42,006 bases of DNA from Synechococcus sp. AG-670-B23 (GCA_003209165.1 QCSL01000016.1:1-42006); one strand, 5' to 3'. Shown: positions 1-9,553, numbered from the stretch's first letter. Numbers and translations are program-made. Notes: a model not told the origin generated them from the letters alone.

Positions 1-662
1 ATCCCCTGAAGCCCTTGGGCCTGGCCACGGGACGCACGATGGAGCCGCTCTACCGCACCCTGGTGGAACGGCTGCTGTCTTGGTCTGCTGAGGAGCTGGA
101 AGCCTTGCGCGCGCGGTGGTGCAGTTTCAACCTGGACGAATATCTTGGCCTCTCAGCGGAAGATCCCCGGGGGTACCGGGCCTACATGATCCATCACCTG
201 GCTGCTCCGCTGGGCTTGTCCCTCTCATCGGTCCATCTTCCCGACAGCACTGCTGCTGATGGGCAAGACGCCGCAGAGCGTTATGGCGAGCAGCTCAACC
301 GTTGCGGCGGCATCGGCTTGCAGCTGCTGGGGCTCGGCAGCAATGGTCATGTGGGCTTCAACGAGCCGCCATGCCCGCCTGACCAGCACTGCCATGAGGT
401 GGAGCTGACGCCCGCAACTCGGCACCAGAACGCGGAGCTCTTCGATGGTTGCGTTGAGGCGGTGCCCCAGCGGGCCATCACCCTCGGCCTGCAGGAGATT
501 CTCGAGGCTGCCGAGATTCATCTGGTGGTAACCGGCGCCGCCAAGGCAGGCATCCTTAAGCGATTGTTGGCCTTAAGGGAGCCGGACCCTTCGCTACCCG
601 CCAGCTGGCTGCTGACCCATCCAAATGTTTGGCTCTGGTGCGATGCAGCGGCCCTAGCTTGA
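1..662 (+). CDS. nagB: Glucosamine-6-phosphate deaminase/6-phosphogluconolactonase-like protein, 5'-truncated by the window
   Basis: The reading frame is open to the left edge, so the true start lies outside the window. The translation begins with a sugar-phosphate-binding loop (LGLATGRT) and continues with the NagB-type signatures FNLDEYLGLSAEDPRGY and GLGSNGHVGFNEP, then a late ITLGLQEILEA helix. In NagB the Asp/Glu and His of these loops convert glucosamine-6-phosphate to fructose-6-phosphate and ammonia; both regions are intact here. The family fold is shared with 6-phosphogluconolactonase, but the NGHVGFNEP loop favours deaminase. It ends in TGA and is followed by about 300 bases of poorly coding sequence. 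The precise substrate is inferred. Confidence 0.85.
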   Translation, partial: PLKPLGLATGRTMEPLYRTLVERLLSWSAEELEALRARWCSFNLDEYLGLSAEDPRGYRAYMIHHLAAPLGLSLSSVHLPDSTAADGQDAAERYGEQLNRCGGIGLQLLGLGSNGHVGFNEPPCPPDQHCHEVELTPATRHQNAELFDGCVEAVPQRAITLGLQEILEAAEIHLVVTGAAKAGILKRLLALREPDPSLPASWLLTHPNVWLWCDAAALA

Positions 663-757
663 ACAGCCGAGAGCAGCGCCGATGAGCATCGACTCCGTGG
701 AACGGCCGGCCCCTTGAGCAGAGTTTTTAGGCCGAACGCTGGACGCGTTTCTTTTAG

Positions 758-949
758 GACTATCAGGACCTTGAGCAGCTTCGCCAGACGGCCCTTGCCT
801 TGGTGCAGCAGCTGGTCCAGCAGAAAGCGGCTAGTGCATGGATGGCCACCCGAGCCTCGGAATCGGAAAAGGCCAAGTTGGAGATGCTGGCGCGGATGAT
901 CCGTCAGCAATCCGATGGCACAGATCAGCAGGCGACTGTGACCCCCTGA
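758..949 (+). pseudogene. Possible small hypothetical gene, start uncertain or lost
   Basis: An open frame of 63 codons runs from directly after an in-frame TAG (755-757) to TGA at 947. It encodes a helical, Gln/Ala-rich, probably coiled-coil peptide (DYQDLEQLRQTALALVQQ near its start, EKAKLEMLARMIRQQ later) whose composition looks like real protein. No good start precedes the helical part: the options are TTG 800, GTG 803 or ATG 842, all cutting into the helix. Either a short gene uses a non-ATG start, or the 5' end was lost and this is a remnant. I do not recognise the family. Confidence 0.3.
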
Positions 950-977
950 AGGGGAGCCAGTCGCCGGCAGTGTGGTC

Positions 978-1148
978 TCAATGTTCTTTCTGCCAGCGGC
1001 TCAGGTGAGATGGGGAGAACTTGTGGCCGTGTTTGGCGCCGACCTTGACCACGCAGGAGTTGTCCTTGCCGCAGCGCTGCACTTCATCGCGTAAGGAGTC
1101 GTTGCTCTGCACCCGCGACATGAACGTCTCCAGCTGTTTCATGGACAT
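978..1148 (-). CDS. Nif11-like leader-peptide family small protein (56 aa)
   Basis: The protein begins MSMKQLETFMSRVQSNDSLR and ends in a basic FSPSHLSRWQKEH tail. This is the layout of cyanobacterial Nif11-type small proteins: an N-terminal helix starting 'M..KQLE.F', a D.SLR.E stretch, and a compact core with two Cys (QRCGKDNSCVV). Members serve as leader domains of ribosomally made peptides or as stand-alone proteins of unknown role. Three in-frame ATGs lie close together; GGAGG sits 6 nt ahead of the second (1148), which I take as the start. The first (1154) abuts the same GGAGG and would leave no spacing. No double-Gly leader cleavage site with a long Cys/Ser-rich core follows, and no modification enzyme is nearby, so a precursor role is not supported here. 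Confidence 0.7.
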   Translation of the reverse strand: MSMKQLETFMSRVQSNDSLRDEVQRCGKDNSCVVKVGAKHGHKFSPSHLSRWQKEH

Positions 1149-1253
1149 GGTCATCCTCCAGAAGGGATGTCCTCGGCCTAGCGCTGGGGTTGGGTGGCGC
1201 TCAGGGGCTCAAGCTTTGGTGCGGATTTGCTGACGACAAACTTCAAGGAGGCG

Positions 1254-1997
1254 TCAGTCGATCTCCAGTCCGTCCGCCAGATCGAGGTTGGCGCTGACGC
1301 TGCGCACATCTTCCAGCCCATCGAGGGCATCAAGTAACTTCAAGCAACTGCGAGCGGTGCCGGGATCACTTACTGAGACGCTGGTCTGGGCCGACCAGTG
1401 ATGCCCCCACTCCCGCACATCCCAGTCAGTGCGCCGCAAGCCGTCCTGAAGGCTTTCCAAGGCCTCGAAAGGACCATGCACCGTGACGGCTTCCTCCAAC
1501 AGCTCATAGCCATCGGCGTCTAGCTCCAAGAGGCTTTCCAGCAGCCGTTCCTCGTCGTCGGGACCGGCGTTGAGGATTACTTCGCTGCGGTGTTCAAAAA
1601 GGTAGGCCACGCAGCCGTGTTCCCCGAGGTTGCCGCCGTTCTTGCTGAAGGCCAGCCGCAGATCAGCAGCGGTGCGATTGCGGTTATCTGTGAGCGCTTC
1701 CACCAGCACCGCCATGCCCCCGGGGCCATAGCCCTCGTAGCGCACCTCTTCCAGTTGGGCTCCATCACCCGCCTGGCCGGAGCCCTTGGCGATGGCGCGC
1801 TCGATGTTGGAGGCGGGGACTCCCGCCACGCGGGCTTTGCTGATGGCCGTCCGCAACTGGAAATTGCCGGTGGGATCGGCTCCGGCGCGGGCCGCCACCA
1901 TGATTTCCCGTCCCAGCCGGGTGAACACAGCTCCTCGTTTGGCATCAACGACGGCCTTGGTGCGTTTGATCTGGGACCATTTGCTGTGGCCAGCCAT
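1254..1997 (-). CDS. yebC: YebC/PmpR family protein
   Basis: The 247-residue protein opens with the family hallmark [22 protein letters not shown] and carries the [19 protein letters not shown] and [16 protein letters not shown] blocks of the three-domain YebC fold. The frame stays open upstream but the N-terminal signature fixes the start at ATG 1997. YebC proteins have been described as transcriptional regulators and, more recently, as ribosome-associated factors that help translate difficult stretches such as proline runs; which role applies here cannot be told from sequence. It follows truB on the same strand with a 53-nt gap, consistent with one transcript. Confidence 0.93.
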   Translation of the reverse strand: MAGHSKWSQIKRTKAVVDAKRGAVFTRLGREIMVAARAGADPTGNFQLRTAISKARVAGVPASNIERAIAKGSGQAGDGAQLEEVRYEGYGPGGMAVLVEALTDNRNRTAADLRLAFSKNGGNLGEHGCVAYLFEHRSEVILNAGPDDEERLLESLLELDADGYELLEEAVTVHGPFEALESLQDGLRRTDWDVREWGHHWSAQTSVSVSDPGTARSCLKLLDALDGLEDVRSVSANLDLADGLEID

Positions 1998-2050
1998 CGC
2001 GTCAGAGCAGGGCGGAATGCGGTCGGAGAGTACTGACCGACCGGGTGGCT

Positions 2051-2959
2051 TCAGCCTGCTGCATCGAAGACCACCTTGGGTCGCAACAAAGCCTCGCTCT
2101 CGCGAAGGCCGATGCCGGCCATGCTCCCATCGGCGTTGCACACCACCACAGCGTCCCCAGCGCCGGGCTCCATCGCGATGCGACGGCCACAGCGCCAGTC
2201 GATCTGTTCGGCCTTGCTGAGATCCCGCCGGGGCAAGGCGCCCAGGGCCAGCAGGGGAGACAGGGGATCGGGCGGCGCAGCATCTCGCTCCGGCAGCGGA
2301 TGGGCCTGGTGCGCATGGAACCCAAGGGCTTGGATGCGTCGCAGAGAGGCCAGACAGCCTCCACAGCCGATGCTGGCCCCCAGATCCCGGGCGATAGAGC
2401 GGATATAGGTGCCGGCCGAGCAGTGCACCTCGATGCTCAGCTGCCCCTGGGCCGCATCCCATTGCAACAGCTTCAGCAGGTGCACGGTGACGGCCCGCGG
2501 CGGCAGATCCATGGCTTCACCGCGCCGTGCCCTGGCGTGGGCCCGTTCGCCATCCACATGGACGGCGGAGATCTGCGGCGGACGCTGCTCAATCTCGCCA
2601 CGAAACGCCTCGAGGGCGCTGTTGAGCTCAGAATTACTAAGAGAAGGCCAGGCTTTTTGGTCCAGCAGTTCTCCTTCAAGGTCGTCGCTGCTGGTGCACC
2701 TGCCCAGCTGAATTACCCCGGTGTAGGTCTTGTCCCCGGGGAGATAGGGCAGCAGTCGGGTGGCCGGACCCAGGGCAATGGGGAGAACCCCAGTGACTGC
2801 AGGGTCAAGTGTGCCCCCATGGCCCACGCGATTGAGGCCGTAGCTCCGGCGCAGGCGACTGACGCAGGCGTGGGAGGTGAGGCCTGCGGGCTTGTCGATC
2901 ACCACAAAGCCGAAGGGGCCGTTCACCGGGGTTGGAGCGGGGTGCCTTGACTGTTGCAT
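2051..2959 (-). CDS. truB: tRNA pseudouridine(55) synthase TruB
   Basis: TruB isomerises uridine 55 in the T-loop of tRNAs. The protein begins with the typical [20 protein letters not shown] segment and has the catalytic motif [15 protein letters not shown], with the nucleophilic Asp at residue 52, followed by the GDKTYTG and [13 protein letters not shown] motifs. At 302 aa it is near the usual bacterial length. An earlier ATG (2998) would add 13 residues with no family similarity and nearly abut the divergent gene at 3001; ATG 2959 places the core at the normal distance from the N-terminus. It lies directly upstream of yebC. Confidence 0.93.
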   Translation of the reverse strand: MQQSRHPAPTPVNGPFGFVVIDKPAGLTSHACVSRLRRSYGLNRVGHGGTLDPAVTGVLPIALGPATRLLPYLPGDKTYTGVIQLGRCTSSDDLEGELLDQKAWPSLSNSELNSALEAFRGEIEQRPPQISAVHVDGERAHARARRGEAMDLPPRAVTVHLLKLLQWDAAQGQLSIEVHCSAGTYIRSIARDLGASIGCGGCLASLRRIQALGFHAHQAHPLPERDAAPPDPLSPLLALGALPRRDLSKAEQIDWRCGRRIAMEPGAGDAVVVCNADGSMAGIGLRESEALLRPKVVFDAAG

Positions 2960-3000
2960 TCCGTCGGCTGCGTAGGTTGGCCGCTCCCTGATGCCCATCC

Positions 3001-3753
3001 ATGCCCCAGCTTCGCAGCAGCACGGATGTGGACGTCTCCGCTTTCCTGGCAGACGGTCTGGGCATCAAGCAACACCTCAGCCGCTATCTCGATCTGAGAC
3101 CGGAGCAGCTTGAGCAGCGTCTGCCCAGCAGCACCGATGATCTGGCGGACCTGCACCCTGGTGCGTTCCGCCCGGAGGACGCCACCTCTTTCTATGAGGA
3201 CACGGTGGGTACGGGGCACCTGCTGGAGCTGGCGGCCTGGCATCTCTCCAGTGCGGACTACATCGCGGACACTCTTCGGCTGCAGGCCATGGCGGTGCGA
3301 GGCAAGGTGCTGGATTTCGGCGGTGGCATCGGCACCCATGCCCTCTCGGCGGCGGCACTTCCGGAGGTTGATCACGTCTGGTTTGTCGATCTCAATCCCC
3401 ACAACCAGGCCTTTGTCCAGCAACGTGCGGAAAGCCTGGGGCTGTCGGACAAGCTTTCGGTGCATCGCGACCTGAGTAGCACGGGCGATGTGCGTTTCGA
3501 TGCGGTGGTCTGTCTCGATGTGCTGGAACACCTGCCGGATCCTTCGGCGCAGTTGCTGGAGTTTCACCAGTGCATGGCTCCCGGAGCCATCACCCTTTTG
3601 AACTGGTACTTCTTCAAAGGCCATCAGGGTGAGTACCCCTTCCATTTCGATGATCCGGCCCTTGTGGACGGGTTCTTCCGCACCCTGCAGGCCCAGTTTC
3701 TGGAGGTGTTTCACCCCCTGCTGATCACGGCCCGGCTGTACCGCCGTCTTTGA
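3001..3753 (+). CDS. Class I SAM-dependent methyltransferase
   Basis: The 250-aa protein has a helical N-terminal segment (about residues 1-95) and then a Rossmann-type methyltransferase domain: motif I VLDFGGGIGTHAL binds S-adenosylmethionine, an acidic residue at the end of strand 2 (VDLNPHN) would contact the ribose, and CLDVLEHLPDP is the motif IV/post-IV region. These features assign the fold but not the substrate. The gene diverges from truB with only 41 bp between starts and ends just before the bidirectional hairpin that terminates rplU-rpmA. No neighbour suggests a specific acceptor. Confidence 0.8.
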   Translation: MPQLRSSTDVDVSAFLADGLGIKQHLSRYLDLRPEQLEQRLPSSTDDLADLHPGAFRPEDATSFYEDTVGTGHLLELAAWHLSSADYIADTLRLQAMAVRGKVLDFGGGIGTHALSAAALPEVDHVWFVDLNPHNQAFVQQRAESLGLSDKLSVHRDLSSTGDVRFDAVVCLDVLEHLPDPSAQLLEFHQCMAPGAITLLNWYFFKGHQGEYPFHFDDPALVDGFFRTLQAQFLEVFHPLLITARLYRRL

Positions 3754-3764
3754 GGCTGGGGCAA

Positions 3765-3802
3765 CAAAAAAAGCCCCGATGCCTATCAGGCATCGGGGCT
3801 TT
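3765..3802 (-). terminator. Rho-independent terminator of rplU-rpmA
   Basis: A perfect 14-bp stem (AAAGCCCCGATGCC, 3770-3783, pairing with 3789-3802) encloses a 5-nt loop. Read on the minus strand it is followed by a run of seven T's, the classical intrinsic terminator for rpmA, which ends 22 bp away. On the plus strand the same hairpin lies just after the methyltransferase gene but only three T's follow, so it may terminate that transcript more weakly. Confidence 0.92.
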
Positions 3803-3823
3803 GCCGCAATTCTGGGCTAGAAC

Positions 3824-4090
3824 TCAGACTGCTGCAGTGATGTTGATGCGCTTGCGGTTACGCAGGCCGCGGCGGATCGATTCGAACTTCACAACGCCAT
3901 CGGTGAGGGCGAACAGGGTGTCGTCCTTGCCTTTACCCACATTGACGCCGGGCAGAACGGAGGTGCCGCGCTGGCGGATCAGGATCGAACCGGCTGTGAC
4001 GGTTTCGCCGCCGTAGGCTTTCACGCCGAGTCGTTTGGCGTTCGAATCGCGCCCGTTACGGGTTGAGCCTGTGCCTTTTTTATGTGCCAT
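3824..4090 (-). CDS. rpmA: 50S ribosomal protein L27
   Basis: L27 is a large-subunit protein whose flexible N-terminus reaches the peptidyl-transferase centre. The 88-residue sequence starts [17 protein letters not shown] and contains [22 protein letters not shown], which are diagnostic. There is no N-terminal extension of the kind cleaved in Firmicutes. It follows rplU after 45 nt and is closed by a strong terminator, so the two form a compact ribosomal-protein operon. Confidence 0.97.
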   Translation of the reverse strand: MAHKKGTGSTRNGRDSNAKRLGVKAYGGETVTAGSILIRQRGTSVLPGVNVGKGKDDTLFALTDGVVKFESIRRGLRNRKRINITAAV

Positions 4091-4135
4091 TAGAAAAGAT
4101 GTTGGTGGGTCGGTTAATCAAGCGAGGGGGAGAGG

Positions 4136-4501
4136 TCAGCTGATGGCTTTGCCGCCCACGGAGATGGACTCAACCATTACCCGGGTGAGTTCCTGCCGGT
4201 GACCATTTTTGCGGCGGGTTTTCTTTTTGGGACGCATCTTGTACACGATCACCTTGGGGCCACGGCGATGGGCCATCACCTTGAGGGACACGGTGGCGTC
4301 CTTTACGTAGGGCTGGCCCAGGGTGGTGCCCTTGTCGTCCTTCACTAGGAGAACGTTCTCAAGCTTGATGGTGTCGTCCACCTCGGCCTGAAGCCGATCG
4401 ATGTCGTAATAGCGATTGGGCTGTAGCCAGATCTGGCTGCCCGACGCCTCAACGATGGCATAGGTCCCGCTTTGTTCCCCGGCTGGTTTGGTGTCGGCCA
4501 T
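4136..4501 (-). CDS. rplU: 50S ribosomal protein L21
   Basis: The 121-aa protein has the L21 beta-barrel pattern: YAIVEASGSQIWLQPNRYYD near the N-terminus, LENVLLVKDDKGTTLGQPYV in the middle and the basic RNA-binding stretch KMRPKKKTRRKNGHRQ near the C-terminus. About ten residues precede the conserved domain, a modest extension. It is the first gene of rplU-rpmA and diverges from kaiA across a 133-bp spacer that must carry promoters for both directions. No clear Shine-Dalgarno precedes the ATG. Confidence 0.96.
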   Translation of the reverse strand: MADTKPAGEQSGTYAIVEASGSQIWLQPNRYYDIDRLQAEVDDTIKLENVLLVKDDKGTTLGQPYVKDATVSLKVMAHRRGPKVIVYKMRPKKKTRRKNGHRQELTRVMVESISVGGKAIS

Positions 4502-4634
4502 AAAGGTGAAAAGACGCGTTCAGGCTCGGCGAACCGATTCAGGCCTGATCCGCAATCGAAAGACAAACAAAGATCTTCGTCTCTGACGTGCCCCATCGTC
4601 AAGATTCAGATACATCGACGTTTCGGATTCTCGG

Positions 4635-5519
4635 ATGGCCAGGCCGGCCCTCACCGTTGCTCTCGTGCTGGGCAGCCCAGCTTTGGTGGAGGCCTGCCTC
4701 CCATGGCTGCCGGCCAACCGTTACGAGTCCGTTGTTCTCACTGTTGCCCCTGGGGAAACTCTGGCGGCTGTCCTGGGACCTCGGCAGGACGAGTTTGACG
4801 CTGTTGTACTCGAGCAGAGCCTGCTCGACGCTGAGGCCAAGGAGCAATTGCTGGCGGCGGGTCTGCTCTTCCCCGCCGTGATCGTTGGGGAGGTGAAGGG
4901 GCAGGTGGACTACCTCCCTGAGGAGCTGCATCTGCCCGACGACCAGCTGGCCCAGCTGGGATACAACGTGGACGCGGCCATTTCGCGTTTTCTTCGCCAG
5001 GGGCGTGCCGATGGCCGCCAGGAGGACAGCAGCCCTTCCTCCCAAGCAGTCAGCAACCTCTCCGATCGCCTGCAGGAGCGACTTGGCTACTTAGGGGTTT
5101 TTTACAAACGGGATCCATCTCGCTTCCTGGGCAGCCTGCCTCCGGAGGAACGCCGGGATCTGCTGCTATCGCTTCAACGCACCTATCGGGATCTGCTGGC
5201 GAGCTATTTCAGCGACCCGGCCGCAGCCAATCAGGCCTTGGAAAGCTTTGTAAACACAGCTTTTTTCAGCGATTTGCCGATCACCCGCACCGTTGAGATC
5301 CACGTGGATTTGATCGATGAATTCTGGAAACAACTGAGCTTGGAGGGTCACAAACATGACTTTCTTCAGGATTACCGCCTTGCGCTTCTCGACGTGATGG
5401 CGCATCTGTGTGAGATGTACCGGCGCTCCATTCCGCCGGACCTTCCTCTGTCGGGCACGGTCTCCAGCCGTGTACGTCGCCCGACGGATCAGTTCGATGC
5501 CTCGGAGGAGTCGTCATGA
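4635..5519 (+). CDS. kaiA: Circadian clock protein KaiA
   Basis: KaiA stimulates KaiC autophosphorylation by binding its C-terminal tail. The 294-residue protein is full length: an N-terminal pseudo-receiver domain (about 1-135, starting [20 protein letters not shown]), a linker, and the C-terminal four-helix dimerisation and KaiC-binding domain (about 150-280, with [20 protein letters not shown] and [20 protein letters not shown]). A full-length kaiA supports Synechococcus over Prochlorococcus. Its stop overlaps kaiB by 4 nt (ATGA), so the two are translationally coupled. Confidence 0.97.
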   Translation: MARPALTVALVLGSPALVEACLPWLPANRYESVVLTVAPGETLAAVLGPRQDEFDAVVLEQSLLDAEAKEQLLAAGLLFPAVIVGEVKGQVDYLPEELHLPDDQLAQLGYNVDAAISRFLRQGRADGRQEDSSPSSQAVSNLSDRLQERLGYLGVFYKRDPSRFLGSLPPEERRDLLLSLQRTYRDLLASYFSDPAAANQALESFVNTAFFSDLPITRTVEIHVDLIDEFWKQLSLEGHKHDFLQDYRLALLDVMAHLCEMYRRSIPPDLPLSGTVSSRVRRPTDQFDASEESS

Positions 5520-5881
5520 GTCCCCGCAAGACTTACATCCTCAAGCTCTACGTGGCGGGCAACACGCCCAATTCGATGCGGGCGCTTAAAACGCTGCGCA
5601 ACATCCTCGAGACCGAATTCCGAGGGGTTTATGCCCTCAAGGTGATTGATGTCTTGAAAAATCCCCAACTGGCGGAGGAAGACAAGATCCTGGCAACGCC
5701 GACGTTGTCCAAGATTCTTCCCCCGCCAGTGCGGCGGATCATTGGCGATCTCTCTGATCGGGAGCGGGTGCTAATTGGCCTAGATCTCCTCTACGACGAG
5801 CTTTCCGACACGGCGCTCAACTCAAGTTTGATCGACGCTGTCGATGAGGAGACCGACATGACGATTTCGCCAGATCCTTAA
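5516..5881 (+). CDS. kaiB: Circadian clock protein KaiB
   Basis: KaiB is the fold-switching clock protein that binds phosphorylated KaiC, sequesters KaiA and recruits output kinases. The sequence has the thioredoxin-like core [20 protein letters not shown], then [20 protein letters not shown] and [20 protein letters not shown]. At 121 aa it has a longer acidic C-terminal tail than the roughly 102-residue S. elongatus protein, a length I recall as common in marine Synechococcus. It overlaps kaiA by 4 nt and is followed by a 65-nt spacer before kaiC. Confidence 0.97.
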   Translation: MSPRKTYILKLYVAGNTPNSMRALKTLRNILETEFRGVYALKVIDVLKNPQLAEEDKILATPTLSKILPPPVRRIIGDLSDRERVLIGLDLLYDELSDTALNSSLIDAVDEETDMTISPDP

Positions 5882-5946
5882 GCGACATGGTGCTCTCCAG
5901 CACGGTTCATGTCCTGCTCACTACGGTCAATTCATAGGTGGTTGCC

Positions 5947-7485
5947 ATGCAGTTCCCCCCGCCCAGCGGTCAGCCTCAGATGCAGGTTCAAAAGCTCCCG
6001 ACAGGGATCGAGGGCTTTGATGATGTTTGCCAGGGCGGCCTGCCGATCGGACGCAGCACTTTGATTAGCGGCACTTCCGGCACTGGCAAGACGGTGTTCT
6101 CGCTGCACTTCCTCCACAACGGTATCAAGCATTTCGACGAACCTGGCATCTTCGTCACCTTTGAGGAATCGCCCCTCGACATCCTTCGCAACGCCGCCAG
6201 TTTTGGCTGGAACCTGCAGGAAATGGTCGAGCAGGACAAGCTGTTTATTCTCGATGCCTCCCCGGATCCCGACGGCCAGGATGTGGCCGGCAGCTTTGAT
6301 CTATCCGGTCTGATCGAGCGGATCAACTACGCCATCCGTAAATACAAAGCCAAGCGCGTCGCCATTGATTCGATCACTGCGGTGTTCCAGCAGTACGACG
6401 CTGTTTTTGTCGTGCGTCGTGAGATCTTTCGGTTGATCGCACGGCTCAAGGAAATTGGAGTCACCACGGTGATGACGACCGAGCGCATCGATGAGTACGG
6501 CCCGATTGCCCGCTACGGCGTTGAAGAATTCGTCTCCGACAATGTGGTGATCCTGCGCAACGTGCTCGAGGGAGAGCGGCGTCGGCGCACTGTTGAAATC
6601 CTCAAGCTACGTGGCACCACCCATATGAAAGGTGAGTTCCCCTTCACCATGGGAACCCACGGCATCAGCATCTTCCCGCTAGGGGCCATGCGCCTCACTC
6701 AGCGGTCGTCCAACGTGCGGGTCAGCTCCGGTGTGCCCCGCCTGGACGACATGTGCGGAGGGGGGTTCTTCAAGGACTCGATCATCCTCGCCACAGGAGC
6801 CACAGGAACGGGCAAGACGATGCTCGTCTCCAAATTCATCGAAGACGCCTGCCGCAATAAGGAACGCGCCATCCTATTTGCCTATGAGGAGTCGCGCGCC
6901 CAGCTGCTGCGCAACGGCACCAGTTGGGGCATCGACTTCGAGCAGATGGAGCAGGACGGACTGCTCAAGATCATTTGCGCTTACCCCGAATCCACGGGTC
7001 TTGAGGATCACCTGCAGATCATCAAGACGGAGATCAGTCAGTTCAAACCGTCTCGGATGGCGATCGACTCCCTCTCTGCCCTGGCCCGCGGTGTGAGCCA
7101 CAACGCCTTCCGTCAGTTCGTGATCGGCGTGACCGGTTACGCCAAGCAAGAGGAGATCGCAGGCTTCTTCACGAACACCTCCGAGGAGTTCATGGGCAGT
7201 CACTCGATCACCGACTCCCACATCTCCACCATCACCGACACGATCTTGCTGCTGCAGTATGTGGAGATTCGCGGTGAGATGGCCCGCGCCTTGAACGTGT
7301 TCAAGATGCGGGGTTCCTGGCACGACAAGGGCATCCGCGAATTTGTGATCACGGGCAATGGTCCACAGATCAAGGATTCCTTCTCCAACTTTGAGCGAAT
7401 CATCTCCGGTGTTCCCCATCGGGTGTCTTCGGATGAGCGCAGCGAGTTGTCGCGCATCGCCCGGGGTGTCTCAACCGAAGACTGA
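5947..7485 (+). CDS. kaiC: Circadian clock ATPase/autokinase KaiC
   Basis: KaiC is the hexameric core oscillator with tandem RecA-like domains. P-loops are at residues 42-49 (GTSGTGKT, CI) and 284-291 (GATGTGKT, CII), each followed by a paired-Glu segment (TFEESP, AYEESRA). The autophosphorylation pair lies in SHISTITDTI as Ser427-Thr428, equivalent to S431/T432 of S. elongatus. The frame opens at GTG 5938, but AGGTGG at 5936-5941 sits 5 nt before ATG 5947, so I use the ATG, giving 512 aa. The C-terminal A-loop and tail region is present. The gene ends 1 bp from the convergent nblS. Confidence 0.97.
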   Translation: MQFPPPSGQPQMQVQKLPTGIEGFDDVCQGGLPIGRSTLISGTSGTGKTVFSLHFLHNGIKHFDEPGIFVTFEESPLDILRNAASFGWNLQEMVEQDKLFILDASPDPDGQDVAGSFDLSGLIERINYAIRKYKAKRVAIDSITAVFQQYDAVFVVRREIFRLIARLKEIGVTTVMTTERIDEYGPIARYGVEEFVSDNVVILRNVLEGERRRRTVEILKLRGTTHMKGEFPFTMGTHGISIFPLGAMRLTQRSSNVRVSSGVPRLDDMCGGGFFKDSIILATGATGTGKTMLVSKFIEDACRNKERAILFAYEESRAQLLRNGTSWGIDFEQMEQDGLLKIICAYPESTGLEDHLQIIKTEISQFKPSRMAIDSLSALARGVSHNAFRQFVIGVTGYAKQEEIAGFFTNTSEEFMGSHSITDSHISTITDTILLLQYVEIRGEMARALNVFKMRGSWHDKGIREFVITGNGPQIKDSFSNFERIISGVPHRVSSDERSELSRIARGVSTED

Positions 7486-7486
7486 A

Positions 7487-9553
7487 CTAAACTTCGATGG
7501 CTTCTGCCATGGCGTTGCGGCTGCGCCGCTCGGCCTGTAGTTGCAGCTCATCCTTGTCGGCTTTAGCAAGCGGGAGCTCGAACCAGAAGGTGGTGCCGAC
7601 CTCAGGCTCACTCACCATTTGAATTTGAGCACCGTGTTTCTCGAGGATGCCCCGCACGATCGAGAGGCCCAATCCGGTTCCCACTTCTGTGTGAACGGCG
7701 TTTTCCACACGGAAAAATCGATCGAAGATGCGTTCCTGATCGGCGTTGCTGATCCCGTTGCCCGTGTCGGCGATCTCCACCCTGAGCTTGGGCAATGGTG
7801 AGGTGAGGGCGCAGGTGGGTCCGTCACTCCCGACGATCGCCGTCCCTTCCACCGAACAGGTGTCGGGCCAGGGATAAGCCCGCAGCACGAGGGGGCCACC
7901 GGGTCGGCTGAACTTGAGAGCGTTGCCCATCAAGTTGTCGAGCACCTGAAGCAGAAGGTCCCAGTTGCCCAAGACCTCGGGCAGATCTTCAGGAACATCC
8001 AGCACTAGCTCTACCTGGCGATCCTCGGCATTCAGTCGGTAGGTGCGTATGGTCTGCTCCATGGCCGGACGCATGCTGATTGGTTCGAACTGGACGGTTC
8101 GACCCGACTCCAGCCGGGAGAGATCGAGAACATCGTTCACTAGCCGGGTGAGCCGATCGGTTTCATCGTTGGCGACCCCGAGAAACTCCTTCGTTTCATC
8201 GGGGCTCAGCTGGTCGCCGAGGTCGTGGAGGGTTTCTACGTAGCTCTTGATATTGAACAGTGGGGTGCGAAGTTCATGGGAGACGTTGCTGATGAAACGG
8301 CTCTGAGCCGCATTCAGCTCTACCTCGCGTGTGAGGTCCTGGATGGTGACGGCAATGCCCTTGAGGGTTTCACCACTGGCATCACGCACCGCTTGGAGAA
8401 CAATGCGCAAGGTGCGGGTCGGTTCTCCCACACTGCAGCGCAGGTCTTCACTATCTGAGCTGCCACCAAGCAGGGCATCAAGGGGGCTGTGCAATTCGAT
8501 CGCCAACAATTCCGGCAGTTCCCCCACCAGCTCCTGGCCTTCCAGACTGCGACCCTCCCAGCGGAACAAGCGCCGCGCTGTGGGATTGGCCAGCACGATG
8601 CGGCCGTCGGCATCGAGCAGCATCGCGCCATCAGCCATGGTGGCAATCAATGATTGCTGCTTGACCTGGGCGGCGGTCAGCTCCTCGATGTTGGCTTCGT
8701 CATAAGCCTCGAGCTGGGAGGCCATGGCGTTGAAGCCGGTGAGCAGTTCACCCAGTTCTCCGCCTACCGGCAGGTCAACCCGGGCTCCGAAGTTGCCGGA
8801 GGCGACGGAACGCACTCCCCGCAGCAGTTCCTTCACCGGTCGGGTGATGGTGAGGGCGTTGAACACAGCGCCCAAGATGACCAGCACCCAGATCGAGATG
8901 AACACTGCCACGGTCACCTCCCGAGTGAGGGCTGCACTGGCCAGGGCGGTGTCATTCGGGTTCACCCCGAGGCCGAGAACGCCGTAGTACTGACCCCCTC
9001 GGATCAGGGGGACGAAAACATCGGTGACTGCACCCTGGGGGGTGAGATGTTGACGTACCAGGGGATTCTGGGGGCGTCGACGCAGCTCATCGGGCAGTTC
9101 CAGCCGTCGGTTGAGACGAAGTTCACCATCGCCACTGCTAGGGGTGGCGCTGATAGGGATCCCTAAGTAGACGACGCCTTCGGGATCAGCAAAGAAGATG
9201 TAGCGAACGCTGCGGCTGGAGCGCCAGAACTTTTCGGCGACGTTGGCCAGCTCCCTGTCGTGCTCCTGCGCCACTAGTTCAGTGACGTTGCCTGCCAGCA
9301 GTAAGCCCAGATCCCGGGCATAGCGGGTGTCGTTCATCACCGCATCGCGCTGAATTCCGTTTAGCGCGAAGAAGGTGATGCCCGTCATCATCAGGCTCAC
9401 CACCAGGGTTGCAATCGCCAGAAGCTTGGTCTGGAGGGTGAATTCCGCCCACCAGGCGTTGATGCGGTCCCAGAGGTTCTGATCCTCTCCTGGGGGTTTG
9501 CCATTGGGGGGGAGAGCCCAATCAGCAATAACTGCTCCGCTGCCGCTGCTCAT
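7487..9553 (-). CDS. nblS: Membrane sensor histidine kinase NblS (Hik33/DspA type)
   Basis: The 688-aa kinase has the Hik33/NblS architecture: a cytoplasmic N-terminus, a first membrane helix near residues 43-65, an extracytoplasmic sensor region, a second membrane helix near 215-235 (VTVAVFISIWVLVILGAVF), HAMP with TRPVKELLRGVRSVASGNFG, a PAS domain (about 300-410), and HisKA with the phospho-acceptor His426 in SHELRTPL. The ATPase domain shows NLMGNALKFS, DTGNGI and GTGLGLSIV. NblS/Hik33 controls high-light, nutrient and cold responses in cyanobacteria. It is preceded by purD with a 4-nt ATGA overlap and converges on kaiC with no room for a terminator. Confidence 0.93.
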   Translation of the reverse strand: MSSGSGAVIADWALPPNGKPPGEDQNLWDRINAWWAEFTLQTKLLAIATLVVSLMMTGITFFALNGIQRDAVMNDTRYARDLGLLLAGNVTELVAQEHDRELANVAEKFWRSSRSVRYIFFADPEGVVYLGIPISATPSSGDGELRLNRRLELPDELRRRPQNPLVRQHLTPQGAVTDVFVPLIRGGQYYGVLGLGVNPNDTALASAALTREVTVAVFISIWVLVILGAVFNALTITRPVKELLRGVRSVASGNFGARVDLPVGGELGELLTGFNAMASQLEAYDEANIEELTAAQVKQQSLIATMADGAMLLDADGRIVLANPTARRLFRWEGRSLEGQELVGELPELLAIELHSPLDALLGGSSDSEDLRCSVGEPTRTLRIVLQAVRDASGETLKGIAVTIQDLTREVELNAAQSRFISNVSHELRTPLFNIKSYVETLHDLGDQLSPDETKEFLGVANDETDRLTRLVNDVLDLSRLESGRTVQFEPISMRPAMEQTIRTYRLNAEDRQVELVLDVPEDLPEVLGNWDLLLQVLDNLMGNALKFSRPGGPLVLRAYPWPDTCSVEGTAIVGSDGPTCALTSPLPKLRVEIADTGNGISNADQERIFDRFFRVENAVHTEVGTGLGLSIVRGILEKHGAQIQMVSEPEVGTTFWFELPLAKADKDELQLQAERRSRNAMAEAIEV

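Noticed and set aside
1590-2036. Plus-strand ORFs opposite yebC and truB
   Set aside because: They are mirror frames of well-supported genes, with no signatures of their own.
5516-5881. KaiB tail as a frameshift or fusion
   Set aside because: The extra C-terminal residues are acidic and continuous with a normal stop, which fits a natural extension.
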